A stretch of 64,000 bases of DNA from Verrucosispora sp. NA02020. GTDB lineage: Bacteria; Actinomycetota; Actinomycetes; Mycobacteriales; Micromonosporaceae. The stretch covers positions 5,642,001 through 5,706,000 of the forward strand of contig NZ_CP054923.1 in the NCBI RefSeq assembly GCF_013364215.1. The letters are read 5' to 3'. Both the position numbers and the translations under genes were made by a program. The notes beneath the pieces were generated by a model. That model saw only the letters and a program-made list of their open reading frames with translations. It was not told where the DNA came from and ran no database searches. Positions 41,243 through 49,626 of this stretch are shown here, piece by piece (position 1 is the first letter of the stretch; the number at the start of each line of letters is the position of its first letter).

Positions 41243-41313
41243 GCCACCGCTGCGGCTCCGACGCGGTCGCAGAGCCGACCGCTGCTGCCCCGACGCGGTC
41301 GCTGAGCCGGGCC
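41221..41313 (+). repeat. ~30-bp tandem repeat, three units, spanning a stop codon
   Basis: Units begin at 41221, 41249 and 41281, with core ccgacgcggtcgctgagcc. The TGA of the prim-pol-like gene (41240-41242) is in unit 1. From 41314 to 41588 no gene is seen. Confidence 0.75.
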
Positions 41314-41588
41314 GGGGAGTCCGTGCGGTACCCGACAGCGACGCCCGACGGGCGGTGCTCGTTGAGCATCACGACGGCGCGCCCGCGCCGGGAGCGGGGA
41401 TCCGATGTCCACCGACCACACGGAGCAGCACCAGGGCGGGGCCGAACCGCCTCGCCGGCACCGGCCCGGACGACGCTGGGCGGCCACCCGACCACCGGGT
41501 TCACGCCCCGGACGTCCCCGGCCGCTCGGCTCCCGACCGGCGATCCTGCACCGGCCGGCCCGCTGGCCCTGATCGTCTGCCGCACCGG

Positions 41589-42362
41589 TCAGTCGGCCAG
41601 CGGCAGGTCGGTGGAGCGCAGGCAGCGGGCGTCCTCGGTGACCACCGCGTGCCGGTGCCCCGGCAGCCGGTCCACCCAGCCGATGCCGGTCACGCCCATG
41701 GCCAGGGCGGCAGTCGAGTACGCGTCGGCCAGCCCCAGGTCGTGTCCGACCACGGTCACCGACCGCAGGCCCTTCGCCGGTGCGCCCCGCCGGGGGTCAC
41801 GCACGTGGTGGCCGCGCTCGTAGACCCCCGAGGTGGCCACCGCCAGGTCGGTGCCGGTCAGCACCAGGCAGACCGCCGACGGGTCCCACGGATGCCGCAC
41901 CCCGATCCGCCACGGTCGTCCGGTCGACGAGTGGCCGCGTACCCGCACGTCCCCACCGGCGTTCACGCAGTGGTTGACGGCACCGGCGGCGAGCAGCCGG
42001 TCCGAGGCCACCTGGGCGGCCCAGCCCTTGACGTACCCGGACGGGTCGAGCCCGCCGGTGGCGTACGCGTCGAAGAACCCATCGGTGTCGCCCCACAGGT
42101 CGGCGCAGCGTTCCAGCACCCGGCGCAGGTCCGCCGACGCCTCGGAGAGCAGCAGCTCACCCCGGTCGAAGCGGCACACCTCGCTGTCCGGGAGGTACGT
42201 GCTGAATCGCGCGTCCACCTCGCGCAGCCAGCCGAACACCTCGTCGGCGAGGTGGGTCAGCTCGGCGGCGGGCAGGTCGTCGGCGATGTCCAGGCTGATC
42301 GGCGTACCCATGACGTGTTCGACCCGGCGCAGGCCGGGGCGGGTCGCGGTGCCGGCCGCCAT
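41589..42362 (-). CDS. apbE: FAD:protein FMN transferase
   Basis: 257 residues from ATG 42362, overlapping the upstream stop (TGATG). MGTPISLDIADDL, DPSGYVKGWAAQ, NAGGDVRVRG and GLADAYSTAALAMG match ApbE, which attaches FMN through a phosphoester to Ser/Thr of exported flavoproteins using Mg2+. No signal peptide is apparent, as in many actinobacterial forms. The upstream FMN-binding protein with SGATATS is the evident substrate. Confidence 0.92.
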   Translation of the reverse strand: MAAGTATRPGLRRVEHVMGTPISLDIADDLPAAELTHLADEVFGWLREVDARFSTYLPDSEVCRFDRGELLLSEASADLRRVLERCADLWGDTDGFFDAYATGGLDPSGYVKGWAAQVASDRLLAAGAVNHCVNAGGDVRVRGHSSTGRPWRIGVRHPWDPSAVCLVLTGTDLAVATSGVYERGHHVRDPRRGAPAKGLRSVTVVGHDLGLADAYSTAALAMGVTGIGWVDRLPGHRHAVVTEDARCLRSTDLPLAD

Positions 42363-42949
42363 CAGCGGGCCCGGTCGATCGCGGCCTGCAGGGACTGCCG
42401 GTAGGACTGGCTCGTCGCGGTCGCCCCGGAGACGGTGTCCAGGTCGGCGCTCTGCCGCGCGACGACCAGCCCCGCGACGCCGCTGTACCGGCTGTCGACG
42501 AGGTCGCTGCGCTGCTCGGACTGGGCGGTCCGCTCCGGCAGTTCCAGCGCGACCGCGTCGGTGATGCGGCTGCCGGTGAGAGTGATGCGCACCTGCACGT
42601 TGCCGTACTCGTTGCCGACCACCGGGCCGGTGACGGTCCGGGTGGCGGGCCGGGGCGCGGCGGTGGTGGTGCGGGGTGCCGAGGGGGTCCGGGGTGCCTC
42701 GGACGAGTCCGTGCGGCGCGCCGGGGCCTCGGTGCTGCGCGCGGGTTTCGGTGACCGGGTGGCGCGGGGTTCGCGGCTCGCCGACGGCGACTCCTCGGTG
42801 TCCACCGGCGGCGTCGGCCCGTCCGTCGTCGGTGCCGTGCCGGGGGGTGGCTCCTGGGCGACCTGACCGGTGCCCGGGGCGGCCTTGAGCACCACCATCG
42901 CGGTGGTGCTGGCGGCCAGGCCGGTGATCGCGAACAGCGCGCGACGCAT
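42362..42949 (-). CDS. Exported FMN-binding domain protein
   Basis: 195 residues. N-terminal membrane/signal segment (RRALFAITGLAASTTAMVVL), then about 80 residues of Pro/Thr/Ser/Arg linker, and an FMN-binding domain from residue 110 (GNEYGNVQVRITLTGSRI) ending in DTVSGATATSQSY. The Thr in SGAT is the expected flavinylation site used by ApbE. It should carry electrons outside the membrane, coupled to the adjacent ferric-reductase-like protein. Confidence 0.92.
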   Translation of the reverse strand: MRRALFAITGLAASTTAMVVLKAAPGTGQVAQEPPPGTAPTTDGPTPPVDTEESPSASREPRATRSPKPARSTEAPARRTDSSEAPRTPSAPRTTTAAPRPATRTVTGPVVGNEYGNVQVRITLTGSRITDAVALELPERTAQSEQRSDLVDSRYSGVAGLVVARQSADLDTVSGATATSQSYRQSLQAAIDRAR

Positions 42950-42967
42950 CGGGGCGGTACTCCTCTG

Positions 42968-44380
42968 CTAGAGCTCGAAGGTGCCGACGTGGATCTGCCG
43001 GCGGGGCACGCCGATCCGGCGCAGCAGCCGTCGGCTCTGCTCGACCAGGCCCGGCGGGCCGCAGAGGTAGACGTCGCGCCGGGCCACGTCCGGCACGAGC
43101 CGGCGCAACCCGTCCGGCGACATCACCTGGCGTGGGCCGGGGTCGTTCCGGGAGCCGACGACATACCAGATCCGTACGCCCCGGGCCTGCGCCAGCCAGT
43201 CCAGCTCCCGGTGCAGCAGCACGTCGGCCGGGGTACGGGCCCGGTAGATCAGCGCCGCGCCGGGCGGCAACTCCTCCAGCATCGCCCGCAGCGGGGTGAT
43301 GCCGCTGCCACCGGCGATCAGCAGCGCGCGGTCGCGGACCCGGTGCGCGGCGGTGAAGGTGCCCGACGGTCCCACCGCCCAGACCCGTACGCCGGGTTCG
43401 AGGTCGCGCAGGTCCCCGGTGTACGCGCCGACCACCTTGACGGTGAGCCGCAGCCAGCGGCCGTTGGCGGCGGCGGAGACCGAGAACGGGTGCGACTGCC
43501 ACCAGCAGCCCCGGGTCAGGAAACGCCAACGGAAGAACTGGCCGCCGAGCAGGGCCAGCCGGTCCAGCCGCACGCCGGTCAGATAGATCGAGACGGTGTC
43601 CGGGCTCTCCGCCACCACGTCGGCGACCCGCAGCCGGTGCCGCAGGTTGACCGTCAGCGGCCCGACCAGCCGCCCCCACACCAGGGCGGCGACCACCAGT
43701 CCGTAGCAGACGATCCAGCCGGTGCGGACCGGGCCGGGACGGAACAACTGGGTGCCGTTGCTGAACTGGTGCGCGAAGCCGAGCAGCAGGACCGCGTACC
43801 CGGCCAGGTGGGTGGCGTGCCACAGCTCGTAGGGCAACGCCCGGCGTACCGCCCGGACGCTGGTCAACCCGACCAGCACCAGCAGACCGGCGGCGGCGAA
43901 CGCGGAGACCAAGTCCTGGTATTCGCGCAGCATCACCCCGGCCTGGTCCCACGGCGAGCGGCCGGTCAGGCCGCCGTAGCCGACCAGGATGAAGGCGGTG
44001 TGCGCGAGCACCGCGACCAGCAGGGTGACCCCGAGGTCCCGGTGCCACGCCGCGATCCGCTCGCCGCCGACCACCCGTTCCAGCACCGGCAACCGGCTCA
44101 TCATCAGCACCTGCACGAGCAGCAGGTAACCGGCGAGCAGGCCGGTGATCTGGCCGGCGGCGGTGGTCGTCGCGGTGGCGTCGGTGAGCGAGCCGGCCGG
44201 GGTGTCGAGCCACCAGGGCAGCACGCTGGCGACCAGGCCGACCAGGAACAACCCGGTCAGCAACCGCCGGCCGGCGGGCCCGCGCCGGGCCGCCACGGGC
44301 AGCGGAGGAGGCGCGGGCGGACGACCGTCGGCGTGGGTCCGCGACCCGGACCGACGGTCGGCGTACGCGTGGTGGGTCAC
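42968..44380 (-). CDS. Ferric-reductase-like transmembrane flavocytochrome
   Basis: 470 residues, GTG overlapping the DUF1501 stop by GTGA. About six membrane helices in residues 35-250 include heme-ligand candidates AVLAHTAFILV and LWHATHLAGY. The cytoplasmic C-terminal part has FAD-binding HPFSVS, then GGSGITPLRAML and YLCGPPGLV of the ferredoxin-NADP reductase module. It should pass electrons from NAD(P)H across the membrane, here to the flavinylated FMN-binding protein. Acceptor unknown. Confidence 0.92.
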   Translation of the reverse strand: MTHHAYADRRSGSRTHADGRPPAPPPLPVAARRGPAGRRLLTGLFLVGLVASVLPWWLDTPAGSLTDATATTTAAGQITGLLAGYLLLVQVLMMSRLPVLERVVGGERIAAWHRDLGVTLLVAVLAHTAFILVGYGGLTGRSPWDQAGVMLREYQDLVSAFAAAGLLVLVGLTSVRAVRRALPYELWHATHLAGYAVLLLGFAHQFSNGTQLFRPGPVRTGWIVCYGLVVAALVWGRLVGPLTVNLRHRLRVADVVAESPDTVSIYLTGVRLDRLALLGGQFFRWRFLTRGCWWQSHPFSVSAAANGRWLRLTVKVVGAYTGDLRDLEPGVRVWAVGPSGTFTAAHRVRDRALLIAGGSGITPLRAMLEELPPGAALIYRARTPADVLLHRELDWLAQARGVRIWYVVGSRNDPGPRQVMSPDGLRRLVPDVARRDVYLCGPPGLVEQSRRLLRRIGVPRRQIHVGTFEL

Positions 44381-45756
44381 GCGTACAGCTTCATCGGGGC
44401 GTACTTCATCCGGGGGAAGATCTTGTCCACCTCCGCGTTGGTGAGCCCGAACCGGCCCTGGGCCACCGAGCCGTAGACGTTGAACATGTTGTTGTACTCG
44501 GGGACGTCTCCGGAGTCGAGGGCGTTCAATCCGTTCCAGGTGCCGAGCAGCGGACCGGCGAGTGTGCGGCCGGACAGGATGGTCACCACGCCGCCGTGGC
44601 CGTGGTCGGTGCCGCCGCTGTTGGAGGCGACCCGCCGCCCGAACTCGCTGGACACCATGACGGTCACGTCGTCGGCGGCGGCACCGAGGTCGGTGAAGAA
44701 CGCGGCCAGCGCGGCGGCCAGTTCGTTGAGCCGCCGATAGAGCTGCCCGCCCTCGCCGGTGCCCTGGTTCTCGTGGGTGTCGTACCCGCCCATGCCGACG
44801 GTGGCCACCCGGACGTTCGCGCCGCCCTTGATGAGCTGCGCGAGCTGCTGGAAGGCGAAGCCGACGCCCCGGTACTCCACCCCCTCGGCCGGCCGGTAGG
44901 GCTCGGCGGAGAGCCGGCGCGCGGTGGACAGCGCGCCCAGCCCGGAGCGCACCGCCTCCTCGACCGGGTGGTTGATGCCGGTGAACAGGCCCCGGATCGC
45001 CTTCTCGGTGGCCTCCCGGTATCGCTCGTCACCGGCGAGGCGCAACGAGCCGACACTGTTGAGCGAGATGGCGCCGTTGTTGCCGACCAGCGACCGGGGC
45101 AGCGTGCTGCCGACACCGACGCTGCGGAACGCGGTGCCCTTGCCGAGCGCGTCGACCAGGCTGTCCAGCCAGCCCCGGCCGCCGGTCTCACCGGGCAGTC
45201 CGCCGAGGTTGCAGGCGTCGGCGGCCTGGAAGTGGCTGCGGGACAGGCGCTCGTCGGAGACGCCCGGGACGAAACCGAGCTTCCCGGCGCGCAACCACGG
45301 CTCCAGCGGCCGGAACGCGCTGGTCAGCTTGAAGCCCCGGCCGAGCGCCAACGAGTCGTCGGGCAGCAGCAGGTCCGGGCGGGCCCGGTCGAGCACCGGA
45401 TCGTCGTTCGGCGCGACCAGGCTGAGCCCGTCCAGGCCGCCGTAGAGGAAGACGTGCACCAGCGTGCCGGTCTTGGTGGCCGCGAAGGACGCCGAGGTGG
45501 TGACGAACTGGGCGGTGGCCAGGGCGGTGGCGGTGGCGGCGGCACCGGCGACGAAGGTCCGCCGGGTCACCCCGCGCCCGTCCTGCTGGGCCTCCTCCAA
45601 CTCCTCCAGCCGCCGGTAGCGGTCCGCCTCGGCGGCGTTCTCGGCGGCCACCACGTCGGCCTCGGCCCGCAGCAGGGCCTCGGCCGGGTTGTCGGCGAGT
45701 CGCCGCACGTCGGGGCATTCCGGGTGCAGGTGGTACGAGTACACGGGCTCCTCCAT
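44377..45756 (-). CDS. DUF1501 Tat-exported protein
   Basis: 459 residues. After an acidic N-terminal segment of about 60 residues comes a twin-arginine signal (TRRTFVAGAAATATALA). LVHVFLYGGLDGLSLVAPNDDP, VGMGGYDTHENQG, SSEFGRRVASNSGGTDHGHGG and PEYNNMF give the His/Asp/Glu pattern of the sulfatase/alkaline-phosphatase-like DUF1501 family. It is coupled to the ferric-reductase gene and follows DUF1800, the usual partner. The reaction is unknown. Confidence 0.92.
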   Translation of the reverse strand: MEEPVYSYHLHPECPDVRRLADNPAEALLRAEADVVAAENAAEADRYRRLEELEEAQQDGRGVTRRTFVAGAAATATALATAQFVTTSASFAATKTGTLVHVFLYGGLDGLSLVAPNDDPVLDRARPDLLLPDDSLALGRGFKLTSAFRPLEPWLRAGKLGFVPGVSDERLSRSHFQAADACNLGGLPGETGGRGWLDSLVDALGKGTAFRSVGVGSTLPRSLVGNNGAISLNSVGSLRLAGDERYREATEKAIRGLFTGINHPVEEAVRSGLGALSTARRLSAEPYRPAEGVEYRGVGFAFQQLAQLIKGGANVRVATVGMGGYDTHENQGTGEGGQLYRRLNELAAALAAFFTDLGAAADDVTVMVSSEFGRRVASNSGGTDHGHGGVVTILSGRTLAGPLLGTWNGLNALDSGDVPEYNNMFNVYGSVAQGRFGLTNAEVDKIFPRMKYAPMKLYA

Positions 45757-45763
45757 CGGGGCC

Positions 45764-47833
45764 TCAGCGGAGGTGGTGCTGGGGGGAGGCGAGGATCGCC
45801 CGCGCGACGGCGGTGATCGCCCCGTCGAAGTTCGCGTCGACCCTCGTGCCGGCGGAGACCCCGGCCACGTCGAGGATCAGCGCCCGTTCCCGGTCGGACA
45901 GCTTCTGCCGGACCAGCCGTCGGGCCAGCGCGTCCACGTACGCCCCGGCGGTGGCGGGCGGGTCGGTCACCAGCTTCTCCGGCCGGGTGTAGGTGAACAC
46001 GGTACGGTTGGCGGCGAGCAGTTCGTTCGCCTCGTTCCAGCCGTTGACCATCGTGCCCGCCGACGTCCAGGCCACGTAGACGTCCGGGTAGCCGTCCGGG
46101 GTGGGCTGACCCATCGGGTGGTGGCCCAGCTCGCGCAGCTTGTCGGAGATCTGCCGCAGACCTCGCGCGTACGGGGTGCGGCGGTTGTCGCCGTTGTCGT
46201 GGCGCGGTGCCGCGTCCGGGGAGACGCCGAGGGTGCGGTAGGTGGCGACCAGGTACTCCAGTGGGCGGCGCACCTTCTGCCCCACCGCCGCCCAGAACTC
46301 CGAGGAGCTGAAGAGCGTCATCAGCACCGGCTTGATCTGGCCCTTGTTCGCGCTGTACGTCTTGGCCAGCCGGTCCACCAGGGACTTCGGCGGGGTGTCC
46401 GAGACGAACCGGACGGCCAGGTTCTGTGCCACGTACTTCGCGGTGGACGGGTGCAACGCGATGTGGGTGAGGTACGCGTCGATCGCCGCCTCGGCCCGCT
46501 TCGGGTCCGCCGAGTCGTTGGCGTGCCGGAAACCAAGGATCTTGACCTTGCCGACGTAGTGGCGGTCGGGACGGAAGACGTACGCGCCGTCCTGGACGCC
46601 CCGGCCGGTCTGGAGCAGCGCGGCCTGGCGGACGTCGGCCTCGGTGTAGCCGCCGTCGACACCGACCGAGTACAGCTCCAGGTTCTCCCGGGCCAGGTTC
46701 TCGTTGACCGCGTCCGCCCGGGAGTCCACCTGGTTGAGATAGAGCAGCAGGGCCGGGTGCCGGTTGGCGGCCAGCAGCATCTGCGGGTAGCTGCCCAGCG
46801 CGTGCTTGCGGACCACGTCCCGGTCGAACGAGTTGCGGTACACCTCGCCGCCGTCGAACTCGGCCGCGACGTGCAGGAAGTCGTTCCAGAAGTCGACCAT
46901 CACCTCGAAGAGCTGGCGGTCCGACCAGATCTGCCGGGCGACGGTGGCGTCCACCATCTCCCGCTCCGGTTGGGCGCCCCGCTCGTTGAGCTGGTCCCGC
47001 TGCTCGCGCAGTTCCTTGACGGAGAGGTTCAGGGTGGGCAGTTCGGCGAGCTTGAGTTCCGCCCGGGTCGGGGCGATTTTCTCCGGCTCCAACTGCCAGC
47101 GCACCCAGCCGTCGATGCCGCGCTGCTTGATCTCGGCGAGCACGGCGGCGGTCGGTCCGAAGGTCAGCCGGCGGGCCAGGTGCACCGCCGGGTCCTTGCT
47201 GAGCACCGTCTTGACGGTCACCTTGGTCTCCGCCGCGGCCTGCGCCGGGCCGGAGTGGACCCGACCACCCTTGGGGGCGTTCTTCTTGAGCACCTCACCG
47301 GCGCGGGAGCCCATGTAGCTCTCGTTCTGCTCGGTGTAGGTGCGGACCGTACTCGGCCGCTGCCCGCTGGGACGTGCCGGCGTACCGTCGGTCGTGGTGG
47401 TCCCGGTGGCGTCGCCGGCCACCGCTGCGCCGCCGCCGAAGAGGCCACGCACCTGCGGCGTCATCGCCAGGGCCGCGCCACCGGCGACCACGGCGGCGGT
47501 ACCGCCCAGCGCCGCGAGCGCCCGACGGCGACCGACGCGGCGACCGCCGTCGTCGTCACCGTCCAGATCGGGCGGTCCGCCCACCGGCATCGGCGGTACC
47601 CCGTGCCCGTCCGGCCCGATCCACTGCGGGCGGCCGTCGTGCGGGTAGGGCTCGACCGGGTGCGGCTGAGGTCGGGGGTACGGGGTGGCCTGGTGTGGGT
47701 TGGGCGGGTGTGGGTGTGGGGTGGTCTGGTGTGGGTGTGGTCGAGAGTGCGGGTGGGGCTGCCGGGAACGGGGGTACGGACGGGGGTCCTGTCCGCGCTC
47801 GTCGCGGCGGGGTGGCACATGCTGGTCGGCCAT
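45764..47833 (-). CDS. DUF1800 protein with Pro/His-rich N-terminus
   Basis: 689 residues. Residues 20-70 are almost only Pro, His, Tyr, Arg and Gln (PHPHSRPHPHQTTPHPHPP), then a membrane anchor at about 105-125 (RRRALAALGGTAAVVAGGAALAM). The DUF1800 domain begins near 200 (AVHLARRLTFGPTAAVLAEI) and includes WNDFLHVAAEF, LGSYPQMLLAANRHPALLLYLNQ and RENLARENLELYSVGVDGGY-like blocks. DUF1800 and DUF1501 proteins co-occur widely and are exported together; function unknown. The His-rich tail might bind metal. Confidence 0.9.
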   Translation of the reverse strand: MADQHVPPRRDERGQDPRPYPRSRQPHPHSRPHPHQTTPHPHPPNPHQATPYPRPQPHPVEPYPHDGRPQWIGPDGHGVPPMPVGGPPDLDGDDDGGRRVGRRRALAALGGTAAVVAGGAALAMTPQVRGLFGGGAAVAGDATGTTTTDGTPARPSGQRPSTVRTYTEQNESYMGSRAGEVLKKNAPKGGRVHSGPAQAAAETKVTVKTVLSKDPAVHLARRLTFGPTAAVLAEIKQRGIDGWVRWQLEPEKIAPTRAELKLAELPTLNLSVKELREQRDQLNERGAQPEREMVDATVARQIWSDRQLFEVMVDFWNDFLHVAAEFDGGEVYRNSFDRDVVRKHALGSYPQMLLAANRHPALLLYLNQVDSRADAVNENLARENLELYSVGVDGGYTEADVRQAALLQTGRGVQDGAYVFRPDRHYVGKVKILGFRHANDSADPKRAEAAIDAYLTHIALHPSTAKYVAQNLAVRFVSDTPPKSLVDRLAKTYSANKGQIKPVLMTLFSSSEFWAAVGQKVRRPLEYLVATYRTLGVSPDAAPRHDNGDNRRTPYARGLRQISDKLRELGHHPMGQPTPDGYPDVYVAWTSAGTMVNGWNEANELLAANRTVFTYTRPEKLVTDPPATAGAYVDALARRLVRQKLSDRERALILDVAGVSAGTRVDANFDGAITAVARAILASPQHHLR

Positions 47834-48354
47834 ACACCGTTCCCGTTTCTACCCAGCGTCGCGCTCACGGCCGAGCGGGGGTGGTGAGGTGCGACGACTG
47901 CTGCCGGAGGGGGTTGCCCCGGCAAGGTAGTCAGCGGCATCTGACCCGACAAGACGGGCCGTCCCGCCCGCCCGGGGCGACTTAAGGCAACGCTCAACGC
48001 GAGCGGAGGTCGCCTACCGCACCGGTCACCCGGGTACGCACCACGCGAGCAGCGCGGACGACACGAGCCGCCTACCGTAGGTGACAATCCCACCCGCCCG
48101 GTCGACGGCGGACCGGTTCGACCCCACAGGCAGATTTAAGGCGTGCGTAAGGCAGTGCTCAGGCGTCCGGTCGCGCTCCCGCCGCCGTCCGGCCCTGCTG
48201 CTGGCGCTCTCCGGCCGCGCTGGCGGCGCTGTCCGGCCGCACTCCCGGTCGGTGCGGACGGGCGACCGGCCAAAGTAGGACCAGCAGGAGAGCGTGAGCC
48301 GTCGCCGCAGGGGTAATCCGCCGCGCCGTTGCTGAACGCGTGAGGGGAAGGCAC
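47834..48354. other. Divergent intergenic region
   Basis: 521 bp between the redox operon and DUF3040. Short frames exist, but no supported gene, hairpin or clear promoter box is seen. GAGGGGAAGG at its right end is the DUF3040 ribosome site. Confidence 0.4.
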
Positions 48355-48612
48355 ATGCTCAGCAAAGAGGACCAGCGCCGTTTCGAGCAGATCACCCGCA
48401 ATCTCCGGGAGAGCGATCCGGCGTTCTTCGCCCGGCTCGACAACCGATCCCGGATGCGACGCGGCCGGATGCTGCTGTTGATGACCATCGTGTTGTGGGC
48501 GGCCCTGCCGGCCACGACCGTACTCGCCGGCCGGCTGGCCGGGGCGGTGTACGCCGTCCTGCTGGTCGTCAACACCGCCCTGATGTGGCGGTACCGCCAC
48601 CGCTGGGTCTGA
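48355..48612 (+). CDS. DUF3040 membrane protein
   Basis: 85 residues. LSKEDQRRFEQITRNLRESDPAFFARL is the typical cytoplasmic start, followed by two membrane segments (MLLLMTIVLWAALPATTVLA, AVYAVLLVVNTALMW). A small actinobacterial family of unknown function. A GAGGGGAAGG Shine-Dalgarno precedes ATG 48355. Confidence 0.88.
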   Translation: MLSKEDQRRFEQITRNLRESDPAFFARLDNRSRMRRGRMLLLMTIVLWAALPATTVLAGRLAGAVYAVLLVVNTALMWRYRHRWV

Positions 48613-48624
48613 CCACCGGTCCAC

Positions 48625-49626
48625 TCACTCGCCGAGCTGCCGGTACGCCTGGCGCAGACGCTCGGCCAGACCCGGTCCGCCGATCGCCGGCGCGGGCGCT
48701 CCGAGCTGCCGCAACAGCAGGTCGGGGCGGCTCGCCAGGCTCGGTGGGCGGTCCGGCAGCGGCACCGGTGGCAACCAGAACCGGTCGACCGTCTCGGCGA
48801 GCGGCGGAGCCGGCAGGTCGGTGAGGACACGTGCCGCACCGGCCGCCGGAAGAGCCACGTCGCCGCCGGACGACCGGTCGGCAGCACCGTCCGGCGACGA
48901 CGGACCGGGTGCTGTCGGGTCGCCTGCTCGTGGGGCGGCGCCGGTCGCCACGGCCGGATCACCGACGTGGACGTTCGGGGTGCCGTGCACCTCGCGCCCG
49001 CTCGGTGGACTGCGCAGCTCCCGCCCGTTCGGGGTGCCGCGCAGCTCGCGTAGTCGGGCGAGCAGGTCGGACCGGCTGCGGCCCCGCCAGTGCAGCAGGG
49101 CGAACGGATCCGCGTCGAACGCCTCGGCCAGCAGATAGAACGTGGCCGCGAGGTGTTTGCAGGGCACCGCCGCGTCCGGGCAGGAGCAGTGCTGCTCGAG
49201 GTCGGTCACCGTGGCGGGGAACAGCGGTGCGCCGAGCGTGGCGAGCAGTTCCTCCAACTCGGCCGGCAGGTCACCGGCGAGCAGCCGGGCGCTGAAGAAC
49301 GCCTGGGCGGCCAGCTCCGTCTCGATCCGTGTCCAGAGGTCGGCCGGGAACGGTGGCAACGCGACCCGGACCTGGTACGGCCGGGGTCGTGAACCCTGCA
49401 CCACCGCGTCCACGCGTCCGGGGTGGACGTCGAGGCGTACCACCTGGCCGGCGCGCGCGTACGCCCGGCCCCGGGTCAGCCGGGTGCCGAGCGCGAACGA
49501 CTCCAGCACCTCCACGAACCGCCGCGACCACCAGGACACCCCGATGGCACCCCGGGTGCTGCGGGCACGCAGCCCGCCGTCGACCCGGCGCGGCGGACCG
49601 TACTCGGCGAACCGGCCCTCGGTCAC
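48625..49626 (-). CDS. SWIM zinc-finger protein
   Basis: 333 residues from GTG 49626, overlapping the SNF2 stop by GTGA. Residues about 20-130 match the helicase-associated N-terminal block (WWSRRFVEVLESF, LTRGRAYARAGQVVRLDV). SWIM motif CSCPDAAVPCKH (CxCx6CxH) is near residue 150. The C-terminal half is a Pro/Gly/Ala-rich linker and short helical end. SWIM proteins pair with SNF2 helicases and probably act with the adjoining enzyme on DNA. Confidence 0.9.
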   Translation of the reverse strand: MTEGRFAEYGPPRRVDGGLRARSTRGAIGVSWWSRRFVEVLESFALGTRLTRGRAYARAGQVVRLDVHPGRVDAVVQGSRPRPYQVRVALPPFPADLWTRIETELAAQAFFSARLLAGDLPAELEELLATLGAPLFPATVTDLEQHCSCPDAAVPCKHLAATFYLLAEAFDADPFALLHWRGRSRSDLLARLRELRGTPNGRELRSPPSGREVHGTPNVHVGDPAVATGAAPRAGDPTAPGPSSPDGAADRSSGGDVALPAAGAARVLTDLPAPPLAETVDRFWLPPVPLPDRPPSLASRPDLLLRQLGAPAPAIGGPGLAERLRQAYRQLGE

